DNA from: JL08 sp963765555
GTDB lineage: Bacteria; Pseudomonadota; Alphaproteobacteria; Rhodobacterales; Rhodobacteraceae
DNA: 64,000 bases
Direction of reading: 5' to 3'
Assembly: GCA_963765555.1 (NCBI GenBank)
Contig: CAVXWX010000005.1
Coordinates: 248,001 to 312,000 of the forward strand
Both the position numbers and the translations under genes were made by a program. Below, one piece after another: positions 18,095-28,004 of this stretch (positions within the stretch are counted from its first letter, which is position 1; the number at the start of each line of letters is the position of its first letter). The notes beneath the pieces were generated by a model. It had not been told where the DNA came from. It ran no database searches and was given only the letters and a program-made list of their open reading frames with translations.

Positions 18095-19408
18095 ATGCGC
18101 GATCTAAGACTGAATTTTTCTGTTTTGCGCAATGCAATTGCGCCGGTTTCCGCGTGTCTGGAAACGGCCAAAGCCGCATTGCCCCCGCGACATCGCGGGT
18201 TCGCGCCTGCACGTCCAAGCGCAGCAAGCGCCGAATTCCAGATCAAACGCAACATTGCAGATCATTTGAATATTCCGGTTGTCGAAGCAACATCGGAACA
18301 TGCCGAACGCACTGCTTTCCAGAACAAGGGCCAGAAACTGGGGCGTCAGGAAGATTGGGAAACGCTGTCGCAACTGGTGTTCGATGCCGACCAGACGCGC
18401 GCAAAAACACGTGGCGGCATGCCGATTGCCGATCTGTTGATGTACGGCGCACGTGCCGATGTCGTGCTTGCCGCCGAACATGCTTTGTTTGACGGAAAAC
18501 TTGCCAACGGCGCGCCGATACTTGCCGGGATCGAAGCGCTGGAACAGATTCTGGCAGAGCACCCTGACAATTATCCGATCGCCCTGATCGTGGCGCACGC
18601 CCATATGGATATGGGTTGGGCCTGGCGTGGCACTGGCTGGCTGACCGAACTTAAACCGCAAAACCGCGAGGCGTTCGCAGCTCATTTCGATCGCGCCACC
18701 GGAATTCTGAACCAGTTTTCCGGCCTTGAACCGCTCAGCCCCGCGCTTGCTGCGGCACGCTGTGCATTGCTTGCAGGCTATCCCAAGTCACGCACCCGTG
18801 TCGCCGATGATTACGAAGCGCTGATTGACCTTGATCCAAGAAACCCGCACCACATGCGCGCCATGGGCAACCATCTGTTGCCGCGCTGGTTCGGTTCCTT
18901 GGCCCAACTGGAACTTGAGGCCCGCCGCACCGCGTCACGCACCATCGATATCTGGGGCGCCGGTGCCTATACGTGGTCTTATTTCGATGCCATCGTGATC
19001 GACGATGCCGCCTGCGCACAGGTCGAGGTGGAGTTTTTTATCGAAGGGCTGCACGACATTCTGGCCCATGCCCCTGACCAGCACACGGTAAACCTGCTGG
19101 CTGCCTATTGCGCGGTGGCCGTGCGGGCCGGATGCGGCAGCGCGGACGAGGCCGATCTGGTCCGTCATCAACTGATCGATTGTGCGGACTGGATCATTCG
19201 CGACCATATGACAGAAATCCATCCGCTGGTCTGGGCCCATGCCGCCACCGGATTTGACAACTCTGCGCGCGTACATTCCGTGCGTAATTTCGCAGAACGC
19301 GGGCGCCGCGACGCGTTGGATGTGATCGCGACGTTGTTCCGCGATGATATCGCACGCGGGCACCGCGTTACCTTCACATCCTCCGGCCCGACGGTCAGCG
19401 CCGCCTGA
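18095..19408 (+). CDS. Conserved-looking hypothetical protein, helical repeat type
   Basis: About 437 residues if the ATG at 18095 is used; an in-frame TTG at 18080 would add five. No clear ribosome site favours either. The protein is soluble, alanine-rich and helical with no signal peptide or membrane segment. The middle (about residues 100-260) has TPR-like spacing, for example LEQILAEHPDNYPIALIVAHAHMD and YEALIDLDPRNPHHMRAMGN. I do not recognise a family. Codon use and GC resemble the neighbours, so I take it as a real native gene. It precedes gatB by about 65 bases. Confidence 0.7.
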   Translation: MRDLRLNFSVLRNAIAPVSACLETAKAALPPRHRGFAPARPSAASAEFQIKRNIADHLNIPVVEATSEHAERTAFQNKGQKLGRQEDWETLSQLVFDADQTRAKTRGGMPIADLLMYGARADVVLAAEHALFDGKLANGAPILAGIEALEQILAEHPDNYPIALIVAHAHMDMGWAWRGTGWLTELKPQNREAFAAHFDRATGILNQFSGLEPLSPALAAARCALLAGYPKSRTRVADDYEALIDLDPRNPHHMRAMGNHLLPRWFGSLAQLELEARRTASRTIDIWGAGAYTWSYFDAIVIDDAACAQVEVEFFIEGLHDILAHAPDQHTVNLLAAYCAVAVRAGCGSADEADLVRHQLIDCADWIIRDHMTEIHPLVWAHAATGFDNSARVHSVRNFAERGRRDALDVIATLFRDDIARGHRVTFTSSGPTVSAA

Positions 19409-19473
19409 GCGCTCTTGCCCTGCTGCGCGCCCTGCCCTAGAACCCACATCGTTGCGAGATGATGAGGCAGACC

Positions 19474-20986
19474 ATGCTGGACCACACCTACGAGGCCCCA
19501 ACCCCAAAACGCATAGCCGGTGCCAAACACGATTGGGAACTGGTGATCGGGATGGAGGTGCACGCGCAAGTCACCTCGAACGCGAAGCTTTTTTCGGGCG
19601 CGTCTACCAAATTCGGGGCGGAACCGAATGCCAATGTGGCTTTTGTGGATGCCGCGATGCCGGGCATGTTGCCGGTGATCAACCGCTTTTGCGTCGAACA
19701 GGCGGTGCGCACAGGGTTGGGCCTGAATGCGCAAATCAACCTGAATTCGGCCTTTGATCGCAAAAACTATTTTTACCCCGACCTGCCGCAGGGTTACCAG
19801 ATTTCGCAATTGTATCACCCGATTGTGGGCGAAGGCGAAGTGTTGGTGGAAATGGGCGACGGCAAGGCGCGTCTGGTGCGGGTGGAACGCATCCATCTGG
19901 AACAGGATGCCGGGAAAATCGATCCACGATATGGACCCCAATATGTCCTTCGTCGATCTGAACCGCACGGGCGTGGCGCTGATGGAAATTGTCAGCCGCC
20001 CCGATATTCGCGGCCCCGAAGAGGCCGCGGCCTATGTTACCAAACTGCGCCAGATCCTACGGTATCTGGGCACCTGTAACGGGGATATGCAATCCGGCGC
20101 GATGCGTGCGGACGTGAACGTATCGATCTGTCTGCCCGGCCAATATGAAAAATATATGGAAACGCAGGATTTTTCGCATCTGGGCACACGGTGCGAAATA
20201 AAGAACATGAATTCGATGCGGTTTATCCAGCAGGCGATCGAAGTTGAGGCCCGCCGCCAGATCGCCATCGTCGAAGCCGGTGGCAAGGTGGATCAGGAAA
20301 CCCGTCTTTATGATCCGGACAAGGGCGAAACCCGGTCTATGCGCTCCAAGGAAGAAGCGCATGATTATCGCTACTTCCCCGATCCCGATCTGCTGCCCTT
20401 GGACATCGAACAAAGCTGGGTAGACGAAATCAAGGCCGGCCTGCCCGAACTGCCGGATGCCAAAAAGGCGCGGTTCATCACCGAATTCGGCCTGTCGGAT
20501 TACGATGCATCCGTTCTGACCGCCGATGTCGAAGCGGCGGCCTATTTCGAAAAAACCGCAGACGGGCGCGACGGGAAACTGGCGGCAAACTGGGTGATTA
20601 ACGAACTGTTCGGGCGTTTGAAAAAGGATGATCGCGAAATCGACGCGAGCCCTGTCAGCCCCGAACAGCTGGGCGGCATCATCACGCTGATCACCAAGGG
20701 CGATATCAGTGGCAAGATCGCCAAGGAAGTCTTTGAAATAGCGTATACAACGGGTCGTGATCCCGCCGAGATCGTCGAAACCGAAGGCATGAAACAGGTC
20801 ACCGACACCGGCGCCATCGAGGCGGCGGTGGACACCGTGATTGCCGACAATCCCGCACAGGTCGAAAAAGCCAAGGCCAACCCCAAGCTGGCGGGCTGGT
20901 TTGTGGGTCAGGTGATGAAGGCGACCGGCGGCAAGGCCAATCCGGCGGCGGTGAACAAGCTGGTCAGTGAAAAACTGGGACTCTGA
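19474..20986 (+). CDS. gatB: Asp-tRNA(Asn)/Glu-tRNA(Gln) amidotransferase subunit B, with an apparent frameshift
   Basis: Together two frames encode a full GatB (about 503 residues), the kinase/tRNA-binding subunit of GatCAB, which makes Gln-tRNA and Asn-tRNA from misacylated precursors. I chose the ATG at 19474, preceded by GAGG. The first frame runs to the HLEQDAGK motif (about residue 147) and is then lost. The second frame resumes with SIHDMDPNMSFVDLNRTG and reaches 20986. One extra A in the AAAA run at 19915-19918 explains the break: reading AAA restores the conserved sequence. GatCAB is normally essential in alphaproteobacteria, so a sequence error is more likely than a pseudogene. The C-terminal YqeY-like domain is intact. 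Confidence 0.9.
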
Positions 20987-21065
20987 GGTGCAAAGGAACT
21001 GCAAACCCTTGGCGCTTGCAGCCCCGCTTGCTATGACGCCGTTCAATCCATTCAAGGCGTAACCC

Positions 21066-21545
21066 ATGCCCCACTACGAATACAAAGTTGTTCCCGCCCC
21101 GACCAAAGGCCTGAAGGCGCGCGGCTTGAAAACACCTGAATCGCGTTTTGCAAACGCGCTGCAGCAATTGATGAACGACATGAGTGCCGACGGATGGGAG
21201 TTTCAAAGGGCGGAAACCCTGCCCAGTCAGGAACGCAGTGGGTTGACCAGCACAGTCACAACCTATCGCAATGTGCTGGTATTCCGACGCGCGCGCGCTG
21301 GTGATCTGGAACAGTTCCAACCGATTCTGCTGAAAACGTCCGACGCAGACCAGCAGCCTGCGCCAGCCCCTTCTGTCGCCGAAACACCCGAAGCCCCCGA
21401 ACCGGCACAAGACCCCGACAGACCGGCGGGGCAGCCCGGTGCGACCAAGATGCTAAGCGACAATGGCGTCGAGGAACTGTCGGAAGTGGCGGGAATGACC
21501 GAGGCCCTGAAAAAACGCGCCGGTCAGAAAAAACCGGCCGAATAG
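21066..21545 (+). CDS. DUF4177-like hypothetical protein
   Basis: 159 residues. The N-terminal 75 residues (MPHYEYKVVPAPTKGLKARG, then LMNDMSADGWEFQRAETLP) match the small alpha-beta DUF4177 domain. The rest is a disordered segment rich in Pro, Ala and Glu (residues about 95-130), then a short charged helix. No function is known for the domain. It follows gatB by 79 bases on the same strand and converges on bolA with a 7-base gap. Confidence 0.75.
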   Translation: MPHYEYKVVPAPTKGLKARGLKTPESRFANALQQLMNDMSADGWEFQRAETLPSQERSGLTSTVTTYRNVLVFRRARAGDLEQFQPILLKTSDADQQPAPAPSVAETPEAPEPAQDPDRPAGQPGATKMLSDNGVEELSEVAGMTEALKKRAGQKKPAE

Positions 21546-21552
21546 CACGCGA

Positions 21553-21846
21553 CTAGACGTCGATGTCCAAAGCCAATGCGTGAATACGCGCAATAAGTGC
21601 CGGGCCAAGTGCGGCGTGCACCGCACGGTGACGCGCGACACGCGATTGCCCCTTGAATGCGTCCGCGCGGATCATCACATTGAAATGGCTCTGCCCGCCT
21701 TCCTGATAACCGCTGTGGCCGCGATGCGCCTCGCTGTCGTCCACAACCTCAAGCGCGGAGGGGGAAAAGGCCTGTTCAAGGCGATCGTGGATTTCGTCCC
21801 GCACCAGAACCGGCCCGACGCCCGCCGCGTCTAATTTATCTGTCAT
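21553..21846 (-). CDS. BolA family protein
   Basis: 97 residues. It carries the BolA signature: VVDDSEAHRGHSGYQEGGQSHFNV (with the conserved His residues used for Fe-S binding with monothiol glutaredoxins) and RHRAVHAALG near the C-terminus. BolA proteins act with Grx in iron-sulphur cluster trafficking or regulation. It is divergent from the J-domain gene, 72 bases apart, an arrangement seen next to cobST in other Rhodobacteraceae. Confidence 0.88.
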   Translation of the reverse strand: MTDKLDAAGVGPVLVRDEIHDRLEQAFSPSALEVVDDSEAHRGHSGYQEGGQSHFNVMIRADAFKGQSRVARHRAVHAALGPALIARIHALALDIDV

Positions 21847-21918
21847 TTTTTGAACCTGACCCCTTCAATCTGACTGTGTTTACTTTAAACTCTCTGGGCC
21901 GAGTCTGGAAAGAGGACC

Positions 21919-22551
21919 ATGAAAATGAACAAGAACGATCCGTTTGGGTTTGACATGTCTGTGTCTTCGGCCAAAAAGAAAAACCCGCGCGGTCGCCGCG
22001 GTATGTCCGGCGCATCCGAAACATCGGTACGTCTGTGCGAACACGAAGGCTGTGAAGAGCCCGGGAAATACCGCGCGCCCAAAGCACCGGATGTTCTGGA
22101 TGATTATTTCTGGTTCTGCCAGCAGCACGTGCGCGAATACAATCTGAAATGGAATTTCTTCCACGGCACGACCGAGGCTGAAATCAACGCGCAGCAATCC
22201 AAAGACAAGGTTTGGGAACGCGAAACCAAACCGATGAAAGACCCAGAAGCACGGGCCTGGGCACGGCTGGGCATCGAAGACCCGCATCAGGTTCTGGGCG
22301 CGAACGCCACCCAAAACCCGGGCAAGGGCGTGAACAACAGCCGCAAACTGCCCCCCACCGAACGCCGGGCCGTCGAAATACTGGAAGCCAAGGATCACTG
22401 GACCAAAACCGAGGTGCGCAAAGCCTACAAGGCCCTGATCAAGGTATTGCATCCGGACATGAACGGGGGCGACCGCAGTCAGGAAGAACAGTTGCAGGAA
22501 GTTGTCTGGGCATGGGACCAGCTTAAGGTCAGCCGCAATTTCAAAGACTGA
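21919..22551 (+). CDS. J-domain (DnaJ-like) protein
   Basis: 210 residues from the ATG at 21919; an ATG at 21925 is nine bases from AGAGG and may be the real start. The J domain is at the C-terminus: YKALIKVLHPDMNGGD with the HPD tripeptide at about residues 178-180. The N-terminal part has four cysteines and histidines spaced like a small metal site (LCEHEGCEEPGKY, then WFCQQH). It would stimulate a DnaK-type chaperone on a specific client. Its place directly before cobST suggests, without proof, a link to cobaltochelatase. A terminator follows. Confidence 0.85.
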   Translation: MKMNKNDPFGFDMSVSSAKKKNPRGRRGMSGASETSVRLCEHEGCEEPGKYRAPKAPDVLDDYFWFCQQHVREYNLKWNFFHGTTEAEINAQQSKDKVWERETKPMKDPEARAWARLGIEDPHQVLGANATQNPGKGVNNSRKLPPTERRAVEILEAKDHWTKTEVRKAYKALIKVLHPDMNGGDRSQEEQLQEVVWAWDQLKVSRNFKD

Positions 22552-22628
22552 TTTCCGGACTGCGCCATCAGGGCGGCAACCAGACCTGCACCGTTCAAGA
22601 CCTTCGAGCGCCGGTAATTCTTGTGGGG

Positions 22629-22658
22629 GCAATCCTTCTCGGGATTGCATTATTTTCC
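22629..22658 (+). terminator. Rho-independent terminator after the J-domain gene
   Basis: A 7-bp stem (GCAATCC 22629-22635 with GGATTGC 22642-22648) is followed by ATTATTTTCC. It sits 78 bases past the stop of the J-domain gene and separates it from cobS. The remainder of the 200-base gap contains a second small hairpin (CCCC-GTAAT-GGGG) just before the cobS ribosome site. Confidence 0.6.
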
Positions 22659-22754
22659 ACCCCCCTTCCCCTTGCCCTGCTTCGCGATATGTTGCACCAC
22701 GGAAAGTGCATAAATGAAGCCCCGTAATGGGGAAATTTTACAAGGATAAGACAG

Positions 22755-23742
22755 ATGGCGGACGGCTCGATCGATATCAATGCAAAACCGACCGAGACAA
22801 TTTCGGTGCGCGATGTATTCGGCATCGACACCGACATGACCGTCAAGGGATTTTCCGATACATCCGATCGCGTCCCGCTTCTGGACAGCACCTATAAATT
22901 CGATCCCGATACGACACTGGCCATTCTGGCGGGATTTTCCCACAACCGCCGCGTCATGATCCAAGGCTATCACGGCACCGGAAAATCCACCCATATCGAA
23001 CAGGTCGCCGCGCGGCTGAACTGGCCCACGGTACGGGTGAACCTTGACAGCCATATCAGCCGGATCGACCTGATCGGCAAGGACGCGATCAAACTGCGCG
23101 ATGGTGTGCAGGTCACTGAATTTCAGGAAGGCATCCTGCCTTGGGCGCTGCGCACGCCAACCGCCATCGTCTTTGACGAATACGACGCAGGCCGCGCCGA
23201 CGTGATGTTCGTGATCCAGCGCGTGCTGGAAGTGGACGGCAAACTGACCCTGCTGGACCAGAACAAGGTGCTGGACCCGCACCCCTATTTCCGCCTGTTC
23301 GCCACCGCCAACACCGTCGGTCTGGGCGACACAACCGGCCTTTATCACGGTACACAGCAGATCAACCAAGGCCAGATGGACCGCTGGTCACTGGTCGCAA
23401 CACTGAATTATCTGAGCATCGAGGCCGAAACCGCCATCGTTCTGGCCAAAAACCCGCACTACAACAGTGACAAGGGCCGCAAGACGATCAAGCAGATGGT
23501 CACGGTTGCCGATCTGACCCGCACGGCGTTCATGATCGGGCGATCTGAGCACGGTAATGTCACCGCGTACGGTGATCGCATGGGCCCAGAACGCCGAAAT
23601 ATTCCGCAATATCGGCTATGCCTTCCGCCTGTCCTTTCTGAACAAATGCGACGAGCTGGAACGCCAGACGGTTGCCGAATTCTACCAGCGTCTGTTCGAC
23701 GAGGAACTGCCCGAAAGCGCAGCCAGCACGAGCTTGGGGTGA
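22755..23742 (+). CDS. cobS: Cobaltochelatase subunit CobS, with an apparent frameshift near the 3' end
   Basis: AAA+ ATPase subunit of the aerobic cobaltochelatase CobNST, which inserts cobalt into hydrogenobyrinic acid diamide. Walker A GYHGTGKST (residues 71-79) and Walker B IVFDEYDAG are clear. The frame is normal to TRTAFMIG (about residue 261). Then an extra G in GGG (23537-23539) shifts it. The correct C-terminus continues in another frame (LSTVMSPRTVIAWAQ through DEELPESAASTSLG) and stops at 23742. Without correction, translation would run on as unrelated sequence to 23837. The total is about 328 residues, normal for CobS. Likely a sequence error. Confidence 0.92.
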
Positions 23743-23839
23743 GGTGTGCGGTGCAGATAAGCCGGTCACTTATACTTCATATGGCTGACGGCGCGCCCGC
23801 TATATGCGAGAAATGTGCTTTGGTGCATAGGCTCTGATC

Positions 23840-25717
23840 ATGTCCAAACACCCAGACAACCCCGCTGATCCGTTCAAAAAGGCGCTGGCCGAAGCGACCA
23901 AGGTCATGGCGCATGATCCGGAACTGAGCGTCAGTTACACGGTTGATCCGTCGGGTCTGTCGGGCGATGCGATGCGCCTGCCGCAGGTCAGCCGCCGGAT
24001 GACACGGGACGAGGTGTTGCTGGCGCGGGGCACCGCTGATGCGCTGGCCTTGAACCGGCGCTATCACAATGACAGCACCCATGCGCGGTACGCCCCGCCC
24101 GGCGACATGGCGCGCGAATTATATGAAGCGATGGAAACCGCCCGCTGCGAAGCGATGGGCGCGCGCGACATGCCCGGCACGGCCGGCAATATCGACGCCA
24201 AGATCGCACATGAAGCGACGCGCAAAGGCTATGAGGACTGCAAACAGCCCTCGGATGCGCCGCTTTCGGTGGCCGCTGGGTATCTGATCCGCCATCTGGC
24301 CACGGGGCGCGACCTGCCCGCTGGTGCGCAAAACGTGATGGAACTGTGGCGCGGCTTTATCGAAGAACAGGCCGGTGGCACGCTCGACAACTTGCAGGAC
24401 ACATTGTCGGATCAGGCCTCTTTCGCCAAATTCGCGCGGCAGGTGATTTCCGATCTGGGCTATGGCGACCAGTTGGGCGACGACCCAGACCAGCTGGACG
24501 ACGAGAACGAAGACGAAGCCGAAGAGGGCAGCGAAGAAGAACAGGACCCCGACAGCACCGGCGATCAGGACGACGACGATCAAGAGGCCGAAGCCAGCGC
24601 CGAACAAAGCCAGGAAGACCAGCAGGACGCGTCACAGGCGCAGGTCAGCATGGATGAAATGGCCGACGAAGAGATGGGTGAAGAGGCCGAGATGCCAGAA
24701 GGCGAAGCCCCGCTGGAACCCCCTGCCCCGCAACCGGTTTCGGACGCAGATCCGAATTACACGGTCTACCTGGGCGATCACGATGAAGAAATCGCCGCCG
24801 AAGATCTGGCCGAACCTGTCGAACTGGAACGGTTGCGCGCCTATCTGGACCAGCAACTGGAACCGCTGAAAGGCGCTGTGTCGCGGCTTGCCAACAAATT
24901 GCAGCGCCGCCTTCAGGCGCAGCAGAACCGGTCTTGGGAATTTGATCGCGAAGAGGGCATTCTGGATGCCGGTCGTCTGGCCCGCGTTGTGGCCAGCCCG
25001 ACAACGCCGCTGTCTTTCAAGGTCGAAAAAGACACCGAATTCCGCGATACGGTTGTAACCCTGCTGCTGGACAATTCCGGTTCCATGCGCGGCCGCCCGA
25101 TTTCGATTGCGGCGATTTGCGCCGATGTTCTGGCCCGCACGCTGGAACGCTGCAACGTCAAGGTGGAAATTCTGGGCTTCACCACCCGCGCGTGGAAAGG
25201 CGGGCAAGCCCGCGAGGCATGGCTGGCCAACGGCCGCCCCGGACAACCGGGCCGCCTGAATGATCTGCGCCACATCATCTACAAATCCGCCGATGCCCCA
25301 TGGCGGCGCACGCGCCCCAATCTGGGCCTGATGATGAAGGAAGGCCTGCTGAAGGAAAACATCGACGGCGAAGCGCTGGAATGGGCCCACCGCCGGATGC
25401 TGGGACGTGCGGAAAGCCGCAAAATCCTGATGGTGATTTCGGACGGGGCGCCGGTGGATGATTCCACGCTGTCAGTGAACCCTGCCAACTATCTGGAAAA
25501 ACACCTGCGCGATGTGATCGCCATGGTGGAACGCCGCCGCGCTGTCGAGCTTTTGGCGATTGGTATCGGGCATGATGTGACGCGCTATTATGACCGCGCG
25601 GTTACGATCACCGATGTGGAACAACTGGCGGGCGCAATGACAGAACAACTGGCGGCGCTTTTTGACAATGACCCAAGGGCACGGGCGCGTGTCATGGGGA
25701 TCCGGCGCGCGGGTTGA
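23840..25717 (+). CDS. cobT: Cobaltochelatase subunit CobT
   Basis: 625 residues. CobT partners with CobS as the chaperone-like part of cobaltochelatase. An N-terminal domain (residues 1-210) is followed by a very acidic, low-complexity region (about residues 215-310, rich in Asp, Glu and Gln). The C-terminal von Willebrand A domain carries the MIDAS motif LLLDNSGSMRG (about residues 409-419). A charged helix (KLQRRLQAQQNR) precedes it. It lies 97 bases after the real cobS stop and is presumably cotranscribed. No cobN is in the window. Confidence 0.95.
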   Translation: MSKHPDNPADPFKKALAEATKVMAHDPELSVSYTVDPSGLSGDAMRLPQVSRRMTRDEVLLARGTADALALNRRYHNDSTHARYAPPGDMARELYEAMETARCEAMGARDMPGTAGNIDAKIAHEATRKGYEDCKQPSDAPLSVAAGYLIRHLATGRDLPAGAQNVMELWRGFIEEQAGGTLDNLQDTLSDQASFAKFARQVISDLGYGDQLGDDPDQLDDENEDEAEEGSEEEQDPDSTGDQDDDDQEAEASAEQSQEDQQDASQAQVSMDEMADEEMGEEAEMPEGEAPLEPPAPQPVSDADPNYTVYLGDHDEEIAAEDLAEPVELERLRAYLDQQLEPLKGAVSRLANKLQRRLQAQQNRSWEFDREEGILDAGRLARVVASPTTPLSFKVEKDTEFRDTVVTLLLDNSGSMRGRPISIAAICADVLARTLERCNVKVEILGFTTRAWKGGQAREAWLANGRPGQPGRLNDLRHIIYKSADAPWRRTRPNLGLMMKEGLLKENIDGEALEWAHRRMLGRAESRKILMVISDGAPVDDSTLSVNPANYLEKHLRDVIAMVERRRAVELLAIGIGHDVTRYYDRAVTITDVEQLAGAMTEQLAALFDNDPRARARVMGIRRAG

Positions 25718-25767
25718 CGCGCCGGAGCCTCCGGCGGAAGTATTTCTGAAAAGATGAAGGGGTTGGG

Positions 25768-27567
25768 ATGTTTCAAAGCTTTGAGGTGACCGCCCGCCCC
25801 GAACAGGGGCCGCCCCGACTGGCCGCGCTGCGCGCAGAAATGAAAAAAGCCGGGTTGGACGGCTTTCTGGTGCCGCGCGCGGATGCGCATCAGGGCGAAT
25901 ATGTGGCCCCGCACGACGAACGGTTGGCCTGGCTGACCGGGTTTACAGGATCGGCCGGTTTTTGTGCGGTTCTGGCGGAAAAAGCCGGTGTGTTCATTGA
26001 CGGACGCTATCGCACGCAGGTCAAAGCGCAGGTGGCCGATTTGTTCACACCGGTGCCATGGCCGGAAACAAACCTTGCCGATTGGCTGAAAGACAACCTG
26101 TCCGGCGAAAGCACGGTCGGGTTTGATCCGTGGCTTCACACTGTAAACCAGATCAGACAAAGCACCGACGCGCTGGCGGGCAGTGGCATCACTTTGCGCC
26201 CTTGCGAAAATCTGGTGGACCGGATCTGGCCGGATCAACCCGCCCCGCCGATGAACCCTGTCAAACCGCAACCGTTGGAATATGCCGGCGAAAGCCACGG
26301 GGACAAGATCAGGCGACTGGTGACATCCTTGCAAGACAAGAACTGCAAGGCCGCGGTGATCACGCTGCCGGATTCGATCATGTGGATGTTGAACATTCGC
26401 GGCAGTGATATTCCGCGCAATCCGGTCGCACACGGGTTTGTGGTTTTGCATGCAGACGCGCGCGTTGAGTTCTTTGTGCACGAAGGCAAACGCGGAACCA
26501 TTGCCGAGCATCTGGGGCCTGCCGTGCGCCTGATGGATCCGGACATTTTTCTGGACCATATCGCCACGTTGGACGGGCCTGTTCTGCTTGATGCGGGCAG
26601 CGCCCCGGTTGCAATCGAACGGGCATTGCAAGACGCACAGGTTGAAGTTGTGCTGGGGGATGATCCTTGCGCGATGCCCAAGGCGTGCAAGAACCCGATT
26701 GAAATCGCGGGCAGCGCCGAAGCCCATTTGCGCGACGCTGTTGCGATGGTCGAGCTTCTTGCGTGGTTGGATGCGCAGCCGCCCGGGACCTTGCGGGAAA
26801 CCGATGTTGTGAGCCGTCTGGAACAGGCGCGCCGCGCCAGTAACGCCTTGCAGGATATCAGTTTCGAAACCATTGCAGGCACCGGCGCAAACGGTGCGAT
26901 CATGCATTACCGCGTCACAACGGAAACCGACACGGTCTTGAAAGACGGCGAATTTCTAGTGCTCGACAGTGGTGGCCAGTATCTGGACGGTACAACAGAT
27001 ATCACCCGAACCATTCCCATCGGGGATGTAGCTGACGAACCAAAGCGCTGCTTTACGCGTGTCCTGCAGGGTATGATTGCGATGTCACGACTGCGTTGGC
27101 CCAAGGGGCTGGCAGGACGCGATATCGAAGCCATCGGGCGGTTGCCCTTGTGGCTGGCGGGTCAGGATTTCGATCACGGGCTTGGGCACGGGGTTGGCGT
27201 GTATCTGAGCGTGCATGAAGGCCCGCAGCGGCTAAGCCGTGTCAGCCACGTTCCCCTTGAACCCGGCATGATCCTTTCCAATGAACCGGGATATTATCGG
27301 GAAGGCGCGTTTGGCATCCGGATCGAAAACCTGTTGGTGGTGGAAGTGGCCCCAGACATCCCGGGTGCAGACAGCCACCGCAATATGTTGCACTGGCAGA
27401 CGTTGACCTATGTGCCCATCGACCGCCGTGCGATAATTGCCGACATGCTGAGCGAGGCCGAGCGCGACTGGTTGAACGCCTACCACCGCAGCGTTGCACA
27501 AAAAGTAGGCCCGCGTCTGGGCAAGGCCGCAAAAACATGGTTGGATGCCGCGACGGCCCCGATCTGA
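25768..27567 (+). CDS. Xaa-Pro aminopeptidase (M24 family, long form)
   Basis: 599 residues. Two creatinase-like N-terminal domains (about residues 1-310) precede an M24 pita-bread catalytic domain. All five dinuclear metal ligands are visible: Asp in LVLDSGGQYLDGTTDITRT (two Asp), His in GLGHGVGVYL, Glu in SNEPGYY and Glu in IRIENLLVV. This matches the eukaryotic-type aminopeptidase P subfamily also found in alphaproteobacteria. It removes N-terminal residues preceding proline in the cytoplasm. It follows cobT by about 50 bases on the same strand. Confidence 0.92.
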   Translation: MFQSFEVTARPEQGPPRLAALRAEMKKAGLDGFLVPRADAHQGEYVAPHDERLAWLTGFTGSAGFCAVLAEKAGVFIDGRYRTQVKAQVADLFTPVPWPETNLADWLKDNLSGESTVGFDPWLHTVNQIRQSTDALAGSGITLRPCENLVDRIWPDQPAPPMNPVKPQPLEYAGESHGDKIRRLVTSLQDKNCKAAVITLPDSIMWMLNIRGSDIPRNPVAHGFVVLHADARVEFFVHEGKRGTIAEHLGPAVRLMDPDIFLDHIATLDGPVLLDAGSAPVAIERALQDAQVEVVLGDDPCAMPKACKNPIEIAGSAEAHLRDAVAMVELLAWLDAQPPGTLRETDVVSRLEQARRASNALQDISFETIAGTGANGAIMHYRVTTETDTVLKDGEFLVLDSGGQYLDGTTDITRTIPIGDVADEPKRCFTRVLQGMIAMSRLRWPKGLAGRDIEAIGRLPLWLAGQDFDHGLGHGVGVYLSVHEGPQRLSRVSHVPLEPGMILSNEPGYYREGAFGIRIENLLVVEVAPDIPGADSHRNMLHWQTLTYVPIDRRAIIADMLSEAERDWLNAYHRSVAQKVGPRLGKAAKTWLDAATAPI

Positions 27568-27635
27568 CACCGCGATGTCGCATCACGGGGCCACCATCAA
27601 AGAGATTGCAGACTGCAAGAAAGGTTCTGACCATT

Positions 27636-27980
27636 ATGGCTGATCACATTAGAATTCGCAAAGCGCCGGGGCGCTGGTCGGTCCGTGCCGGCGGTGCCGT
27701 TCTGGCGGAAAGCGCGAACGCGCTTGAATTGTCCGAGGGCGATTATCCCCCTGTGATCTATTTTCCCAAGACTGACATCGCCATGGCGATGTTGGACCTA
27801 TCCGATCATACCACCCATTGCCCGCACAAGGGCGACGCGACCTATTACGCCATCGCCAGCCGCAGTGCGACATACAAGAACGCCGCATGGTCCTACGACG
27901 CGCCCAAAGAAAATGTCGCCCGCATAAAAGACCATATCGCGTTTTATGCAAATGAAGATGTGACCGTGGAACAGATCTAA
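27636..27980 (+). CDS. DUF427 domain protein
   Basis: 114 residues from the ATG at 27636; an upstream frame start would overlap the aminopeptidase gene. The beta-rich fold signatures are present: PGRWSVRAGGAVLAES and the characteristic HKGDATYYAI followed by AAWSYDAP. Short homologues of this kind are widespread and uncharacterised. It is 68 bases after the aminopeptidase gene and ends 25 bases from the convergent ClC gene. Confidence 0.82.
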   Translation: MADHIRIRKAPGRWSVRAGGAVLAESANALELSEGDYPPVIYFPKTDIAMAMLDLSDHTTHCPHKGDATYYAIASRSATYKNAAWSYDAPKENVARIKDHIAFYANEDVTVEQI

Positions 27981-28004
27981 AACAGACCAAGGCGCGCGCC
28001 CGCG

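Noticed and set aside
19900..19930. Programmed ribosomal frameshift in gatB
   Set aside because: No slippery heptamer, stop-codon context or downstream structure is evident, and the same type of break occurs in four other unrelated genes.
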